Shown here: positions 44,076 to 56,600 of the stretch, in pieces
Position numbering within the stretch: position 1 is the stretch's first letter
How the letters are laid out: every line of letters starts with the position of its first letter
Source: Aplidium turbinatum
Lineage: Eukaryota > Chordata > Ascidiacea > Aplousobranchia > Polyclinidae
DNA length: 64,000 nt
NCBI GenBank assembly: GCA_918807975.1
Contig: OU964925.1
Location: forward strand, 31,407,608 to 31,471,607
Reading direction: 5' to 3'
Notes under the pieces: generated by a model
What the model was told of the DNA's origin: nothing
Seen by the model: only the letters and a program-made list of their open reading frames with translations
Databases searched by the model: none
Made by a program: the position numbers and the translations under genes

Positions 44076-46425
44076 CAGTGTTGGGCGCGATAACTCATTT
44101 TTCAGTTAAGCGATAACGATAATCGATAAACGAAAAATGCCTAAAGCGATAACGATAAACGATAAATCAAAAAAAAGTTAAGCGATAACGATAAACGATA
44201 AATTATCGCCGATAATGTCCGATAACGATAATTTTTTTTCTTGATTAGCGCTGCCCCATCCCATGCAGCACGAACTGTTTTCATCAACATGCCGAAAAAT
44301 CGAACATAATATACTGTAAAGGGACCAAACTTTTTGTAAGTTATGCATAAATAAAATCGCAATAGCGGCAGTGGGTATCGAATCTTCAACCTCTTGATCC
44401 AGAATCAAACCACTGAGGTAACCGCCGTGCTTATAATTATACATTCAGGTACCAGTTGGATGCTTTTATCAATTGAGTTACACTGCCGCTTAGCCTACAT
44501 GCAGTAGGCAAAATAATTAAATCAAACGAAAATACCATAAAAAATTCCAAACTTTGTATTTTGCTTTCTGCTTAAAGGGCTGTTTACAGCAAAGTCAGCA
44601 ATGATTGAAAATTTTCCCAAAAACGCAAAATGCTTGAAAATTTATCAGTAATCTTAAGCGTCATTGGTAGTAAAAATGTGCATACTGTGAAATCCATCAA
44701 GCTTGTCAAATTAGTCGTGTTTGTTTAAGAACAATAACATGATTATCGTAATTTACTGATAATTTTTTTTGTTTTCTTTGTGAACACCATCATTAAAGCA
44801 ATGGCAGAACGCTGAGTTGTTGAGATAAGAATTACAATGTAGGCACTGTATTAGTTGGAATAAAAATATTTGATTGGGGTAGGCTATGTCGCATAGGTAG
44901 GCTACAGTAAATGAGAAAGGTTATACTGTATTTAGCATAATTTTACCACGCAACTCGATGCGCCTATTGTCATGCAAAAACTACTACAAGATGCAAAAAA
45001 TGTGATGTCGGTCTGCATGTCAAATGCTTCAAGCAAAATTATATTCCGCAATGACTTGTTTCAGTGATGTTGTGTTACTTTGCTAATTTTCATCTTCATA
45101 TTTTTTTAACTTTCATTTCAATAAAATGCTCGATGACAATAATGACATGACAAGACATGAACAAGACATTTCCCATTTATCACTTTGAGCGATAAGTAAA
45201 ATGTAATAACGCTTAAGCATTACGCACAAGAAACTTGTGAAATTTGATAACGGATTTGTCTAGCGTCTTATATATAGGACGGCTTTTTTCTCAAAAAGTA
45301 CAAACACAATTAGGAAAAAAATAATTGTGATATGTGATAAGTCGGCTGCGTAGCCGAGTGGTGAGAACGTCTGCGCGACGTTTGAAAGGACGTGGGTTCG
45401 ACACCGGTCAAGAGCACGCGGCTGTGTCTCAGCGAAAGACACATAAAGGCAAGCCAAAATAAGGGGAGCAGTTGACTCGAAGACTATATGTCACTTCGCT
45501 GCTTCCTGTCGTCTGTTGTATCGCATCTGTGATCGCAGTGTACTGTATGTTATCGCAATGGGCGCAAATAAAAGCATGATTATAATTATTATTATGTTTT
45601 TTAGGTCATAATGATGCAATATTTAAATTTTCCGAACATTTTTTTAAGTACTTTCACTTTAGGCACAAATGGGTTAACTTTTTAAGTTAAATAGCACTTA
45701 TGCATTCGGTTATTATTTTTGGATTAAAGTTATATCGCCAAGCTAGAAAAAAATCGATCTTACAGTCTATAACCGATCTTGTGTTGTTATTGTGTGTAAA
45801 TTTTGTCTTTTATTCTGTGTTTGTGACGTAACCGCACGTCTCAAGGCAAGTTCTTGCAATTTTAGTTAATCTACTCATCTAAAGATTTAATGCGCTTAAA
45901 ACAGTAAGTTTCATGTTTCGACGAAAGAGATTTTATTTTTTTACGACAATTACTAAAAACTAACACTTCCAACGAAGCAAGAAAACACAAGAATAAAATA
46001 GTTGATCGTGAGGTGGCGCGAAAGACAATGTTTCCGATGTAAAAGCGGCCTCGTATGTTGCATGCATTGCAATTTGCAACTCTAAAAATTATTGTGTTGT
46101 CAGGGCCGTCGCTGCAGGGGGGCGTGCCCCCTTCCCTGATAACGACCTGTGCACACACACTTCAGGCACTGATGAAGAACTGATTTTAATTTTAGTATCA
46201 TTAACTAGGTGGCTAGTAAAAATATTACTTTTCATGGTCTTTCCACTTGTGCGTTGATCCGAAATAAAATTTATCGGCGATTAATTATCGGCGATAATCA
46301 AATATTGCCTTTGGCGATAACGATAAACGATAACTGAAAAAATAATTGAGCGATAACGATAAGCGATAAAAATTTATCGCCGATAATTATCGCCGATGAA
46401 TTATCGCCGATAATGCCCATCACTG
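44076..46425. mobile_element. Large hAT-like element in the LINE, GCGATAACG subterminal repeats
   Basis: Ends CAGTGTTGGGCGCGATAA and TTATCGCCGATAATGCCCATCACTG-type sequence are inverted. An 8-bp duplication is imperfect (ATCATAGG / ACCATAGG). Both subterminal regions are packed with GCGATAACGATAAACG and TTATCGCCGATAA motifs, likely transposase-binding repeats. It is 2350 bp long with no transposase found. It contains a SINE (45341-45600) and a tRNA-like segment near 44370-44440 (minus, B-box GATTCGATACC). Confidence 0.8.
45341..45600 (+). mobile_element. SINE family 2, tRNA-derived
   Basis: The head GTCGGCTGCGTAGCCGAGTGG (A-box) and GGGTTCGACACC (B-box) is tRNA-like. The body includes GGGGAGCAGTTGACTCGAAG and CTTCCTGTCGTCTG, and the tail is CGCAAATAAAAGCATGATTA with an (ATT)n end. 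It is nearly the same as 54652-54917. It is inserted in the hAT at 44076-46425. Confidence 0.88.
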
Positions 46426-47537
46426 ACCATAGGGCCTTGCTTCTTAAACTGGATCAAGTCATCAAGAACCCCACAATCAACCAAGCTATCCAATCACTTC
46501 TTACAAATAGACGATTTTTTGTTGAGATGAATGGTCGAAAAAGCCGCTGGAGAACCCAACGTAATGGCCTGCCGCAAGGCTCTGTCCTTGCACCTATCTT
46601 ATTTAACATATACACCAATGATCAACCAAAACCCCCCAACGTACGTCGTTTCATTTATGCCGACGACCTCTGCCTAGCTACCCAATCAAAAAACTTCTCG
46701 GTGATAGAAAAGACCTTAACAGGAGCACTCTCCGAGTATTCCGCATATTACAAGTACTGGAGCCTAAATGCAAACCCTTCCAAAACCCAAGTAACATGCT
46801 TTCACTTGAACAATCATAAGGCTAGCCAAAAACTTATCATCAATTGGGAAAACACTGCTTTACAATATACCCCCTTTCCTGTATACCTTGGCATAACACT
46901 GGACAGGACCCTATCCTATAAGACACACCTACTTAAGCTTAAGAAAAAATTATCTGCTCGCAATAACCTTTTGCAAAAGCTGGGAAACTCAAACTGGGGA
47001 GCAGATGAGCACACACTGAAGCAAACAGCACTGGCTCTCTGTTATTCGACCGCTGAATACTGCGCTCCAGTATGGGCTAGGTCAAGCCACACCAAAGTAA
47101 TTGACTCCGAATTAAACCAAGCATGTAGAATCATAACTGGCACACTCCGTCCAACACCAATCTCCGACCTCTATAACTTAGCAACTATAGCTCCACCTCA
47201 TATCCGAAGAGAAGTCGCTACAAAAAAGGAAAGAGTAAAACAAATATCCGACCAACGCCACCCTCTCTATGAACACAAACTTATTCCAGCAAGACTCAAG
47301 TCACGCAAAAGCTTCATCAAAGTCGGCCCATTGGAACACACAAGCGCGACAGCTGCACGACTAGAAATGTGGACTTCTGAGCCCGATAGGACACAACATC
47401 CTGCCATCCCAAGTCCTTCCGAAAGTCTACAACAAACTCCCACCCTTGAGAGAAGAAAGTGGTGCTGCCTAAACAGAGCCCGCTGCGGAGTCGGGAGAAA
47501 TAAAAGCAATCTTTTCCGATGGAAGATGACTCCTGAC

Positions 47538-48789
47538 CAGGGATGCCAGCGACAAATTTCCAATAAACTTAGATTGTGTGCTAAAAAAAACCTAGATGAG
47601 GCAAAAAAAACCCAGGTCCAGAAAATATGTTAGTAAAGCGGTTAAAAATCCTGCGTGTGCTTTTAGCACCATTTTAAATCATTACACAAAAGCCTCAGAA
47701 AGCTACCGTACAAATAGTAACATGCATATATTGATTGATTGAATGTTTATCCTCGGACTGGGAAAGCTTCTTGCAGAGCTTAATCCTGACAGTTTCGCAT
47801 ACTTGTAGAGGCTTTGAATTGAATCACTGACGCAGGCCCGGTCATCGAGATTGACAGAGTGAAGTTTCCGATTGTTGAAGTCTTGTTGCCGGGGAACTAT
47901 TCCATCCATTAGATGCCGCTGAATGGAGAGCAGTCCTTAATGTGCGTTGCTCAAGCGCAACCCCCGAGAGTTGAACCAGCGCCGCTTGATCTTGAAGCTT
48001 CTTCGTTCCAGAAGTGACGCGCTAACCAATTGAGCTATCGGGGCGGATTATACAATATAAGTATACAATATACATGCTTACCTATGTTGGTATGGTAGAT
48101 ATATGGAATATAACTATATTCAAAAACAAGAGCTTAGTAGGCCTATATGGGCTCACAGCAAAGATTTTGGTTCAAAATTGCCTTCATGGTAAAGCGTTTA
48201 GCTAGCAAGGTTCTGCGTGCGTTTAACCAAAATTTCTAAAACTGACTAAATGTATGACTGTATAGGCTAGCCATTAAGGTTAGTTTTGACTTTTGAACTA
48301 AACTTTTTGCTGTGCGAGTTGTAGACTGCAGCTGAGGAGAATCATCATGCCTGCTTGCTGCTTAGTGCTTACAGTAACTACGGTAACTTGGTTCTTAGCA
48401 ATAAACCTTGCTTAGCCTTTTTTATTTGAACATAATGTTGAAAAGAATAACTCAAATTCACAATAAATAAAAGTTCAGTAACACAAATAGTTGTACTACT
48501 CCAATTTTTAGTCATCCACATTTTCATAAAGTTGGATCATTTCTTCAGCATCCTGTACCTCACTGACTGCAGTAGCTGATGCAAAAAACAATAGGTACCT
48601 TATCATTTTTGTGTTGCAGTGTGGACCATCTATCAAGGATACCAGTGCCTTAACACCGTGCAAGCTCTGTACAAAGTTAAAAACCAAAAAACCTAGATTT
48701 ACCTAAATTTGAAAAAAAAAAAACTTAAAACCCAGATGTGGTCAAAAAAACCCAGATCTAGGTGGAAAAACCAAGCTCTGGCATCCTTG
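47538..48789. mobile_element. Second hAT element in the LINE
   Basis: Ends CAGGGATGCCAG and CTGGCATCCTTG are flanked by an exact 8-bp duplication CTCCTGAC (47530-47537 and 48790-48797). Subterminal AAAAAACCCAG(A/G)T motifs occur at both ends. It is 1252 bp long, non-coding, and contains a family-1 SINE. Confidence 0.9.
47735..48045 (-). mobile_element. SINE family 1 inside a hAT element
   Basis: On the minus strand the head (CCCCGATAGCTCAATTGG, GGTTCAACTCTCGGGGG), body and tail (AAGCTTTCCCAGTCCGAGG) are all present. This is a nearly complete copy. Confidence 0.82.
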
Positions 48790-48959
48790 CTCCTGACCCA
48801 ACGTGTGATTGCGGCCTAGACAATCAGACGATGAAGCACATCCTCACCAATTGCCCCCTTAGCCCTTCATGTGATGACAACGACCTCAAAAACATTACAA
48901 ACAATGCTCTTACATGGCTCCGACACTGGCGTGACAAGCTATGAATGAGCGGGCGTTTT

Positions 48960-49475
48960 AGCCTATGGCCTATAGCCTACGTCTACAGACGTTAAATCAA
49001 TGTAAATAAGACGGGTTTTGTCATCTGGTGGTTGAAACTTTTGGTATTATTTATTTACCCATTTTGAGTGGCAAATAGGTGTGCACTAACAGCCCACGCA
49101 GGAAATCTAAAGCGCAGAAAATCTCTGAAATTTAAAGCGCAGAAATCTCTGTCATAACGTATATTTTATGTCATGAAACGTTGAAGTTTTGTCGTAACAG
49201 CTCAGAAAACGAATTGGACTGAAAAAGCCTAAAGGATTTCTCTTGAAGCGTTTACAAGAAATCTTCTAATTTCTTATTCGCTAAAACAATCAAACGTTTT
49301 TACATTTAAAAATGGTCTATGTGAGATCAATAAACGTAAAAAAGACGTATTTAAAAACGGCGATAATGTTGATCAGGCAATTGCTACTTCACAGTTTGAT
49401 TTTTATTAAAATCGTTCAACAATCACAAAGGGAGAGGTTTGAGATTGCCACCGCTGCTGCGTTTAAGTTGAATCA
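48960..49475. other. Intergenic stretch, nothing recognised
   Basis: This is AT-rich sequence between the LINE and the fold-back element. No exon or repeat boundary is visible. Confidence 0.4.
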
Positions 49476-49483
49476 CTTCTAAA

Positions 49484-52227
49484 CGGTCCCACGAATTACC
49501 CATAAGTACCCATAAGCACCATAAGTACCCATAAGCCCCATAAGTCGCGTCGAATTACCCATAAGTACCCATAAGTCGCGTCGAATTACCCATACGCCCC
49601 ATAAGTCGCGTCGAATTACCCATAAGCCCCATAAGTCGCGTCGAATTACCCATAAGCCCCATAAGTCGCGTCGAATTACCCATAAGCCCCATAAGTCGCG
49701 TCGAATTACCCATAGGCACCATAAGTAGCATTGAATTACCTAGAAGTAACGTCGAATTACCCATAAGCCTGTATAGTGTAGAGTGTAGTCTATAGCCGTC
49801 TAGAAGCCTAGTAGTCGGCTGCATAGCCGAGTGGTGAGGAGCACGGGCTGGGCGTTCCAAAATATAGTTTGACACCGCTCAAGAGCAGGACACTTGAAGG
49901 CATGCCTAAAGGTGGAAACAAAGATTGGCTTCGTTGCCTTCTCGTCCGCTTATGTGTAATCTGCAGTTTGCTGCAGCAGATGGAGTGTTTTGTCCGATAA
50001 AACACCTTAACATTGGACAATTTTCCCTATGAACCAGGTGACTGCAGCATAGCAATCGTTCTCGCACTCAGCCAGAGACTTAATTCTTGCTTTGAACTTG
50101 ATAATTAAAGAAAAAAAATAATAATGGCAAGGGTGGGAATCAAACCCGTGTCACCAAATTCAATAGCCTTTGCCTTAACCACTCAGCCACGTAAGCGCTC
50201 GTGAAATCTTCGCTTAATTTGTTTATATGGGTAATGTTTCGAGAACGCTCACAATATTATCAGTTTAGTTTGTTTTTATTTCTGACCATCACAACGAAAA
50301 AACAATACACGACAAACTTAGCACAGATTTATAAAAGGTAGAAGCGACAAAACGCGGACGTTATAACGTGCACGATACCAAAGCCTGCAGATTACATATA
50401 TACGCTGACATGAGGCGTAAGTAATTCCACGTTGCTTATGGGTAATTCGACGCAACTTATGGGGCATTTGGGTAATTCGACGCGACTTATGGGGCTTATG
50501 GGTAATTCGACGCGACTTATGGTGCTTATGGGTAATTCGACTCGCGTCGAATTACCCATAAGTCGCGTCGAATTACCCATAAGCAACGTGGAATTACTTA
50601 CGCCTTCATGTCAGCGTATATGTAATCTGCAAGTCGCTGTTGCGACTTGCGATCGTGTCACTTAAACTGATTGTCCTGCTTTGGTATCATGCATGTTATA
50701 ACGTCCGCGTTTTGTCTCTTCTACCTTTTATAGACCTCTGCTAAGTTTGTCGTATATTGTTTTTTCGTTGTGATGGTCAGAAATAAAAACAAACTAAACT
50801 GATAATATTGTGAACGTTCTCGAAACATTACCCATATAAACCAAATTAAGCGAAGATTTCACGAGCTCTTGCGTGGCTGAGTGGTTAAGGCAAAGGCTAT
50901 TGAATTTGACGACACGGGTTTGATTCCCACCCTTGCCATTATTCTTTTTTTTTTTAATTATCAAGTTCAAAGCAAGAATTAAGTCTCTAGCTGAGTGCGA
51001 GAACGATTGCTATGCTGCAGTCACCTGGTTCATAGGTCTATAAAAGGTAGAAGCGACAAAACGCGGACGTTATAACGTGCATGATACCAAAGCAGGACAA
51101 TCAGTTTAAGTGACACGATCGCAAGTCGCAACAGCGACTTGCAGATTACATATACGCTGACATGAAAGCGTAAGTAATTCCACGTTGCTTATGGGTAATT
51201 CGACGCGAGTCGAATTACCCATAAGCCCCATAAGTCGCGTCGAATTACCCATAAGCTCCATAAGTCACGTCGAATTACCCAAATGCCCCATAAGTTGCGT
51301 CGAATCACCCATAAGCAACGTGGAATTACTTACGCCTCATGTCAGCGTATATGTAATCTGCAGGCTTTGGTATTGTGCACGTTATAACGTCCGCGTTTTG
51401 TCGCTTCTACCTTTTATAGATCTGTGCTAAGTTTGTCGTGTATTGTTTTTTCGTTGTGATGGTCAGAAATAAAAACAAACTAAACTGATAATATTGTGAG
51501 CGTTCTCGAAACATTACCCATATAAACAAATTAAGCGTAAATTTCCCGAGTGCTTGCGTGGCTGAGTGGTTAAGGCAAAGGCTATTGAATTTGGTGACAC
51601 GGGTTTGATTCCCACCCTTGCCATTATTCTTTTTTTTCTTTAATTATCAAGTTCAAAGCAAGAATTAAGCCTCTAGCTGAGTGCGAGAACGATTGCTATG
51701 CTGCAGTCACCTGGTTCATAGGGAAAATTGCCCAATGTTAAGGTGTTTTATCGGACAAAACACTCCATCTGCTGCAGTAAACTGCAGATTACACATAAGC
51801 GGACGGGAAGGCAACGAAGCCAATCTTCGTGTCCACCTTTAGGCATGCCTTCAAGTGTCCTGCTCTTGAGCGGTGTCGAACTATATTTTGGAACGCCCAG
51901 CCCGTACTCCTCACCACTCGGCTATGCAGCCGACTACTATAGGCTTCTAGACGGCTATAGACTACACTCTACACTATACAGGCTTATGGGTAATTCGACG
52001 TTACTTCTATGTAATTCAATGTTACTTATGGTGCCTATGGGTAATTCGACGCGACTTATGGGGCTTATGGGTAATTCGACGCGACTTATGGGGCTTATGG
52101 GTAATTCGACGCGACTTATGGGGCTTATGGGTAATTCGACGCGACTTATGGGTAATTCGACGCGACTTATGGGTGCTTATGGGTACTTATGGGTACTTAT
52201 GGGGCTTATGGGTAATTCGTGGGACCC
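49484..52227. mobile_element. 2.7-kb fold-back element of nested palindromes and minisatellites
   Basis: The terminal sequences GGTCCCACGAATTACCC and GGGTAATTCGTGGGACC are inverted, and an 8-bp duplication CTTCTAAA lies at 49476-49483 and 52228-52235. Both ends are arrays of a 30-bp unit (GTCGCGTCGAATTACCC + ATAAGCCCCATAA), at about 49490-49770 and 51980-52222. The whole unit is a palindrome centred near 50856. It contains two smaller palindromes centred near 50548 and 51208, each with its own array. tRNA-like segments occur at 49811-49930 (+), 50120-50197 (-), 50875-50945 (+), 51545-51625 (+) and 51825-51945 (-). There is no transposase. The array frame is open (MGNSTRLMGL repeats) only because 30 is a multiple of 3. 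Confidence 0.85.
50875..51035 (+). mobile_element. tRNA-like SINE unit inside the fold-back
   Basis: TGCGTGGCTGAGTGGTTAAGG (A-box region) and CGGGTTTGATTCCCACC (B-box) form a convincing tRNA-like head, followed by the AAGTTCAAAGCAAGAATTAAG tail also present in the Mutator-like MITEs. Equivalent units lie at 50120-50197 (minus) and 51545-51735 (plus). A real tRNA gene is unlikely, because the 3' part continues into SINE body. Confidence 0.7.
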
Positions 52228-52739
52228 CTTCTAAATAAGTTTCCAATTATCTTTGGAATGTAGCGACGGTAGAACAAGGTGATAGTCAGTGTACATCTAC
52301 AGCGTGAGTTTAGGTGAAAAAAAGACTTATTACAGTTCTAAGAAACAAACATCACACACAGTTTAGAGAGAGGTGTTCAACTTTCACTCTTAGCGCCTGT
52401 CTCTAAATAAGTTTGTTTTATCAGCTTTTTCAAGATCAGATTTCTGGCATTAGACAGTGCAACTTTCTCCTTCTAGGAAATTGAACTCTGTGGTAGATGA
52501 AACTTACCCCGGTCTAGAATAGTTAGCTAGTTCGAGCAGCCTGCGTGTTTGGTAGTTTATAAACCTACGTAACAATTTTCAGTGTTTCAACCGAACAGAA
52601 TTAAGGTAAGATGAAGAGCTACAGAGTTTGTAAAATTTTAGATGTTAGTAAAATATTAATAATGGAATTGCTTGCAAGGACGACTTTTACAGTACTTGCT
52701 ACACTACATGCACTTCCAACGTGAGATATATCTTCACAA

Positions 52740-52975
52740 GATTGCAACTCATCAAGCAACACTGGTTCAATTCTCAGGGTGTGCAACGCTTTTCAAAAAA
52801 ATCTTTCGATTCAGTCGCACATGGAATAATTAACAAACAACAATCAAAACCTTCATTTTACCAATCTTGGTGATCAGGCCTACGTCCATGGTTCAAAGCA
52901 TCTACACTCCACAAGAATGCGAAACTGCCAGAGTTAAGCTCTCAAAGAAGCTTTCCCGGTCCGAGGATAACGAAT
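52740..52975 (+). mobile_element. SINE family 1 copy, diverged
   Basis: The head (ACTGGTTCAATTCTCAGGG), body (ACATGGAATAATTAAC) and tail (GAAGCTTTCCCGGTCCGAGG) are recognisable but worn. Confidence 0.65.
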
Positions 52976-53645
52976 CCTATAATTAATAACTGATGTGTGT
53001 CCGGATAAAATATGTTGCTTTTGTCCGCCATGTTGATGTCCTTGATGAAGCAATTGCAAATATCGTGGATAAACCCACACATCATGTTGACATAAGCTTG
53101 ACAAATGCTTCATCTGCTTTAGATATTGCATTCGATTTATGTTTAAGTTTTATTTGTGACTTTTATGTGTTTTAATAAACTTCCAAACGACATCATCACT
53201 TTGAAAAGTAAGATTTTGGTTAAAGTTTTCATTTTAAAAAAGCTGTGAGAACAAATTTGTATGTGACATCACACTGCTGCTCATAGATAAAACTTTCGTG
53301 GCTACAATTAGTATTACATTGTTTCAGCGTCAGAAATGGCAAGTCTGATGGCCTGGGACAGGATTCAATACAAAGTGTTGCTCCAGAAATAGGGGTGGTT
53401 AACCTGGGTATCGAACTTAAGATCTGCCGGTTCCGATAGCATGTCTCACACTGTAACATATTCTTATTCTGTGCCTCATAGGAATTTTTAAAAGTATTGC
53501 TGAACCTAGGCAGTGATGGTAAAAACAGAAAGAAGATTAATAACAATTAGAAGGCGCCAGATATAATTTATAGGTCATACTTATAGACATTGCCTTACTC
53601 ACTAATACGTTCACTTACGTTGTTTTTACGTTCACTTACGTTTAG
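52976..53645. other. Upstream flank of kelch gene 2
   Basis: I see no assignable promoter. A weak tRNA-like segment occurs on the minus strand near 53395-53460 (GTTCGATACCC as B-box). Short repeats of TTCACTTACGTT(T) lie just before the start codon. Confidence 0.35.
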
Positions 53646-56600
53646 ATGGGCAGCATTGAAATTGACTGGGAAAAATCCGCACTCGACCAAGCTACGTCAG
53701 AAGCCAACGATCCAGGTGATCTATTTGAAGCTACAATACTTTTTGTTGATGCTATAAATTCAGGCCCTAGATAAAAGGACGATGCTTGCGGCTTGTCGCG
53801 TTGTAGCTCTCGTCCATACGTGCTTGGCAGTAACATGTCTGCACGGAATATTTAATTTACTGCATAATGTTGTGTTAAAGCCACAACGTAAAATCGGCAA
53901 AACCTTTGAAGGTTGAAAGACTTAAATCATACACATCTTTGTAAAGACATCATCTGCTTTACCCTGACAACTCCTGTGAGATTTTTATTGTTGGTGAAGC
54001 TTATGGCTGCCCACCAGCAAGTGGAAGTGGGCTGGTTAGACTGCATTGCTCAACCTGTTTCTATGTTAAATTGGCAAATTTTGAGACGTTTTTTTTTCAG
54101 TATTTGGTTCATTTAAATATGGAGATTTCATCCTCGGACTGAGAAAGCTTCTTTGAGAGCTTCATTAGTTTTGCATAGTCTACTTGTTGAGCAGAGGCTT
54201 TGAACCACTGATACAGGCCCGATCACCGAGTTTGACAAAGTGAAGTTTCTGCTTGTTTAAGATTCAAGTGTTTTGTTTATGTTATGTGTTTGCTATGTGC
54301 TAATTGTCCTGATTAATCCAGAAGAGCAATTATTTTTAATCTTAATTCATTTGCTGTAAATTACACTGCATTAGCCAAGACCTGTTATATTTTTCAATGA
54401 AAAAATTATTTTTCCCCGTTTCAGTCACAACTTCGAAGCTGGTTAACTTTTCAGTGTTCAATGAATTGACCGAAATCTCGTTGAACTCGTCAAATCCCGC
54501 GTCGTGTTACCCGGTTAGTTTTGGATACCCGGATAATATTAATAATTATATTAAGCTACTGTAATTAGGCTATGCAAAAGCTACCATTTGCCATTAAGAA
54601 TGTCAACTGATAATGAAAAACTTAGCCTATAGCAACCCTTAAACCTTCAAAGTCGGCTGCGTAGCCGAGTGGTGAGAACGTCTGCGCGACGTTCGAAAGG
54701 ACGTGGGTTCGACACCGCTCCAGAGCACGCGGCTGTATCTCGGCAAAGACACTTAATGGAAAGCCAACTAAGGGGAGCAGCTGACTCGAAGACTATATGT
54801 CACTATAGTGACATATAGTTGCCATTGCTTCCTGTCGTCTGTTGTATCACATCTGTGATCGCAGTGTTATGTATGTTATCGCAATGGGCGCAAATAAAAG
54901 CATGATTATTATTAAAGCAAACCATTCTTGTGCCGCATTGTATAGATCTTGTTCCAGTCAATTATTATTATAAATGTTATCTCTGATCTTATCGTAATTT
55001 GAACATCTCCATTTAAACTGAACCTCAAAAAATGACTCTTCTCCGGTAGTTGTCGCTGTGTTGCCAGGTTTGTCCCGGTGCCTTCAACGCCAGCATCGCG
55101 TTCGATGGAGAACACTTTGTCTACGTCACTGGAGGCGCGCGCAGCCGTTGCGTCGTGAAGGATGCCCACAAGTTGAATCTTTTGCTTGAACCCCCGCACT
55201 GGGAGAGGTTACCCCCCTTGAATGAGCCACGCGTCTTCCACGGAATAGTTGCAACGAAAGGTTAGTGGAAATAGAGGTCTAACTTTTTCTAGACTTTCAC
55301 CCAACCAGCAAAACAGTCATTCGTCAACTGATTCAGTAAATGCAAAAGTTAAATCAATTTGCGAGCCGGGAAAACCTTTTCTATGTCATATGCTGCTCTT
55401 ATAGTTAAAAAGAAGAACGATATTGATGCTGTTGAAAGGTTAAGTTAGTTTAGTCGCACAGTTTTCAGTTAAATATGCCATTAATGTTTTCCAAAGTAAA
55501 GCAACGAGCTTATCGTGAGTTCGAACCGATGTCCCTGTGCCTTCGCAGAATTGTCAGTGTTTGGCAGAATATTTGACTTATTGTCTTTGGTAATCAAAAC
55601 TTTTCAGGTTTGGTTGTGGTTTATGGCGGAAGAGGCAGCAAAGGGTTGCCAATGTGCTCCGGTGAGTTTCTGCGGCCCGGAGAGGACTGGTGGTTAATGG
55701 CAAGCAACATGCTGCGGCCGAGAGCATGCTTTTCACTTGTGCTACACCGATGTAAGTTTCAAATTAAGGGGTTGCGACCGTGCCATATTTTAAACTGATT
55801 GTCCTGCTTTGGTATCATGCACGTTATACGTGCGGTTTTGTCGCTTCTACCTTTTTCTAGCTCTCTGCTATGTTTGTCATATATTGTTTTTTTCGTTGTG
55901 ATGGTCAGAAATAAAAACAAACTGAACTGAACTAATCGGTTAATGATAGGGATAATAATAGGGAGAGTGGGGTTGGTTGAATCATTTTAAAGTTTTATTC
56001 CGCTTGTGGGCGCCACAGACTACAGATCAGATAGCCACTTTAACAAGGAAAAATTCTGCCACTGCAATTGACTAGAATGCACCGCCAACCAATCATAAGC
56101 TACGTTTTCTATTACGCGAAAAAGAGCGAAAAGATGATGATACAAAGCAAATCAAGTGATGGATTTTCTGTCAGCTGGTTGGCTTAGGGGTTAGGGTTAG
56201 GGCTAGAAAGTAGTTATTTCGTTGACCCGGGTTCGATTCCCACCACTGCTATTGCCCCTTTTTTCTTCTGGAATTACCAAATAGAGTTCAAAACAAGCAT
56301 TAACTCTATGACTGAGTGCTAGAAAGGTCACAATTGGACGGTAGCCTCTTATAACATGTTCTGATTGGTTGGCGGTTGCATTCTAGTCAATTGCGGTGGC
56401 AGAATTTCTACTTGTTAAAGTGGCTACCTACAGATCATGGTGAAAATTGGTCTGGTGATACTTGGTCATACACTCTACTAGATGAAAATGGTTTCATATA
56501 GATACTACAAAGCAGTTAAACTTGATGCAGATTTCAAAAAAGGTACCATTTTTTGAGACAACGGAGTTGGTTGAATCACATGGTGGGGTTAGTTGAATCA

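Larger units (their letters stand above)
43878..48947 (+). mobile_element. 5'-truncated LINE split by two hAT elements
   Basis: A 12-bp direct repeat AGCGGGCGTTTT (43866-43877 and 48948-48959) flanks the LINE. The reverse transcriptase is spread over three pieces: 43878-44075 (DQLTHDQAGFRPGRSC, FVDLSAAYDTINHR), 46426-47537 (RNGLPQGSVLAPILFNIY, RRFIYADDLCLATQ with the catalytic YADD, then FPVYLGITLDRTLSY) and 48790-48947 (PTCDCGLDNQTMKHILTNCP, ending WLRHWRDKL and a stop). The net length is about 1.45 kb. The reading frame is open on both sides of each insertion, so the LINE was little decayed when the hATs arrived. It belongs to a Jockey/CR1-like group by motif style. Confidence 0.88.

Noticed and set aside
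50120-50197. Possible genuine tRNA gene (minus strand).
   Set aside because: A- and B-boxes are good, but the sequence continues into SINE tail, recurs in three places in the fold-back and has no clean acceptor stem. It is better called SINE-derived.
49555-52234. Open frames with MGNSTRLMGL repeats that look like a repetitive protein.
   Set aside because: The repeat unit is 30 bp, so all frames without a stop stay open by arithmetic. The arrays belong to the fold-back element and are mirrored on both strands. There is no start, splice or motif support.
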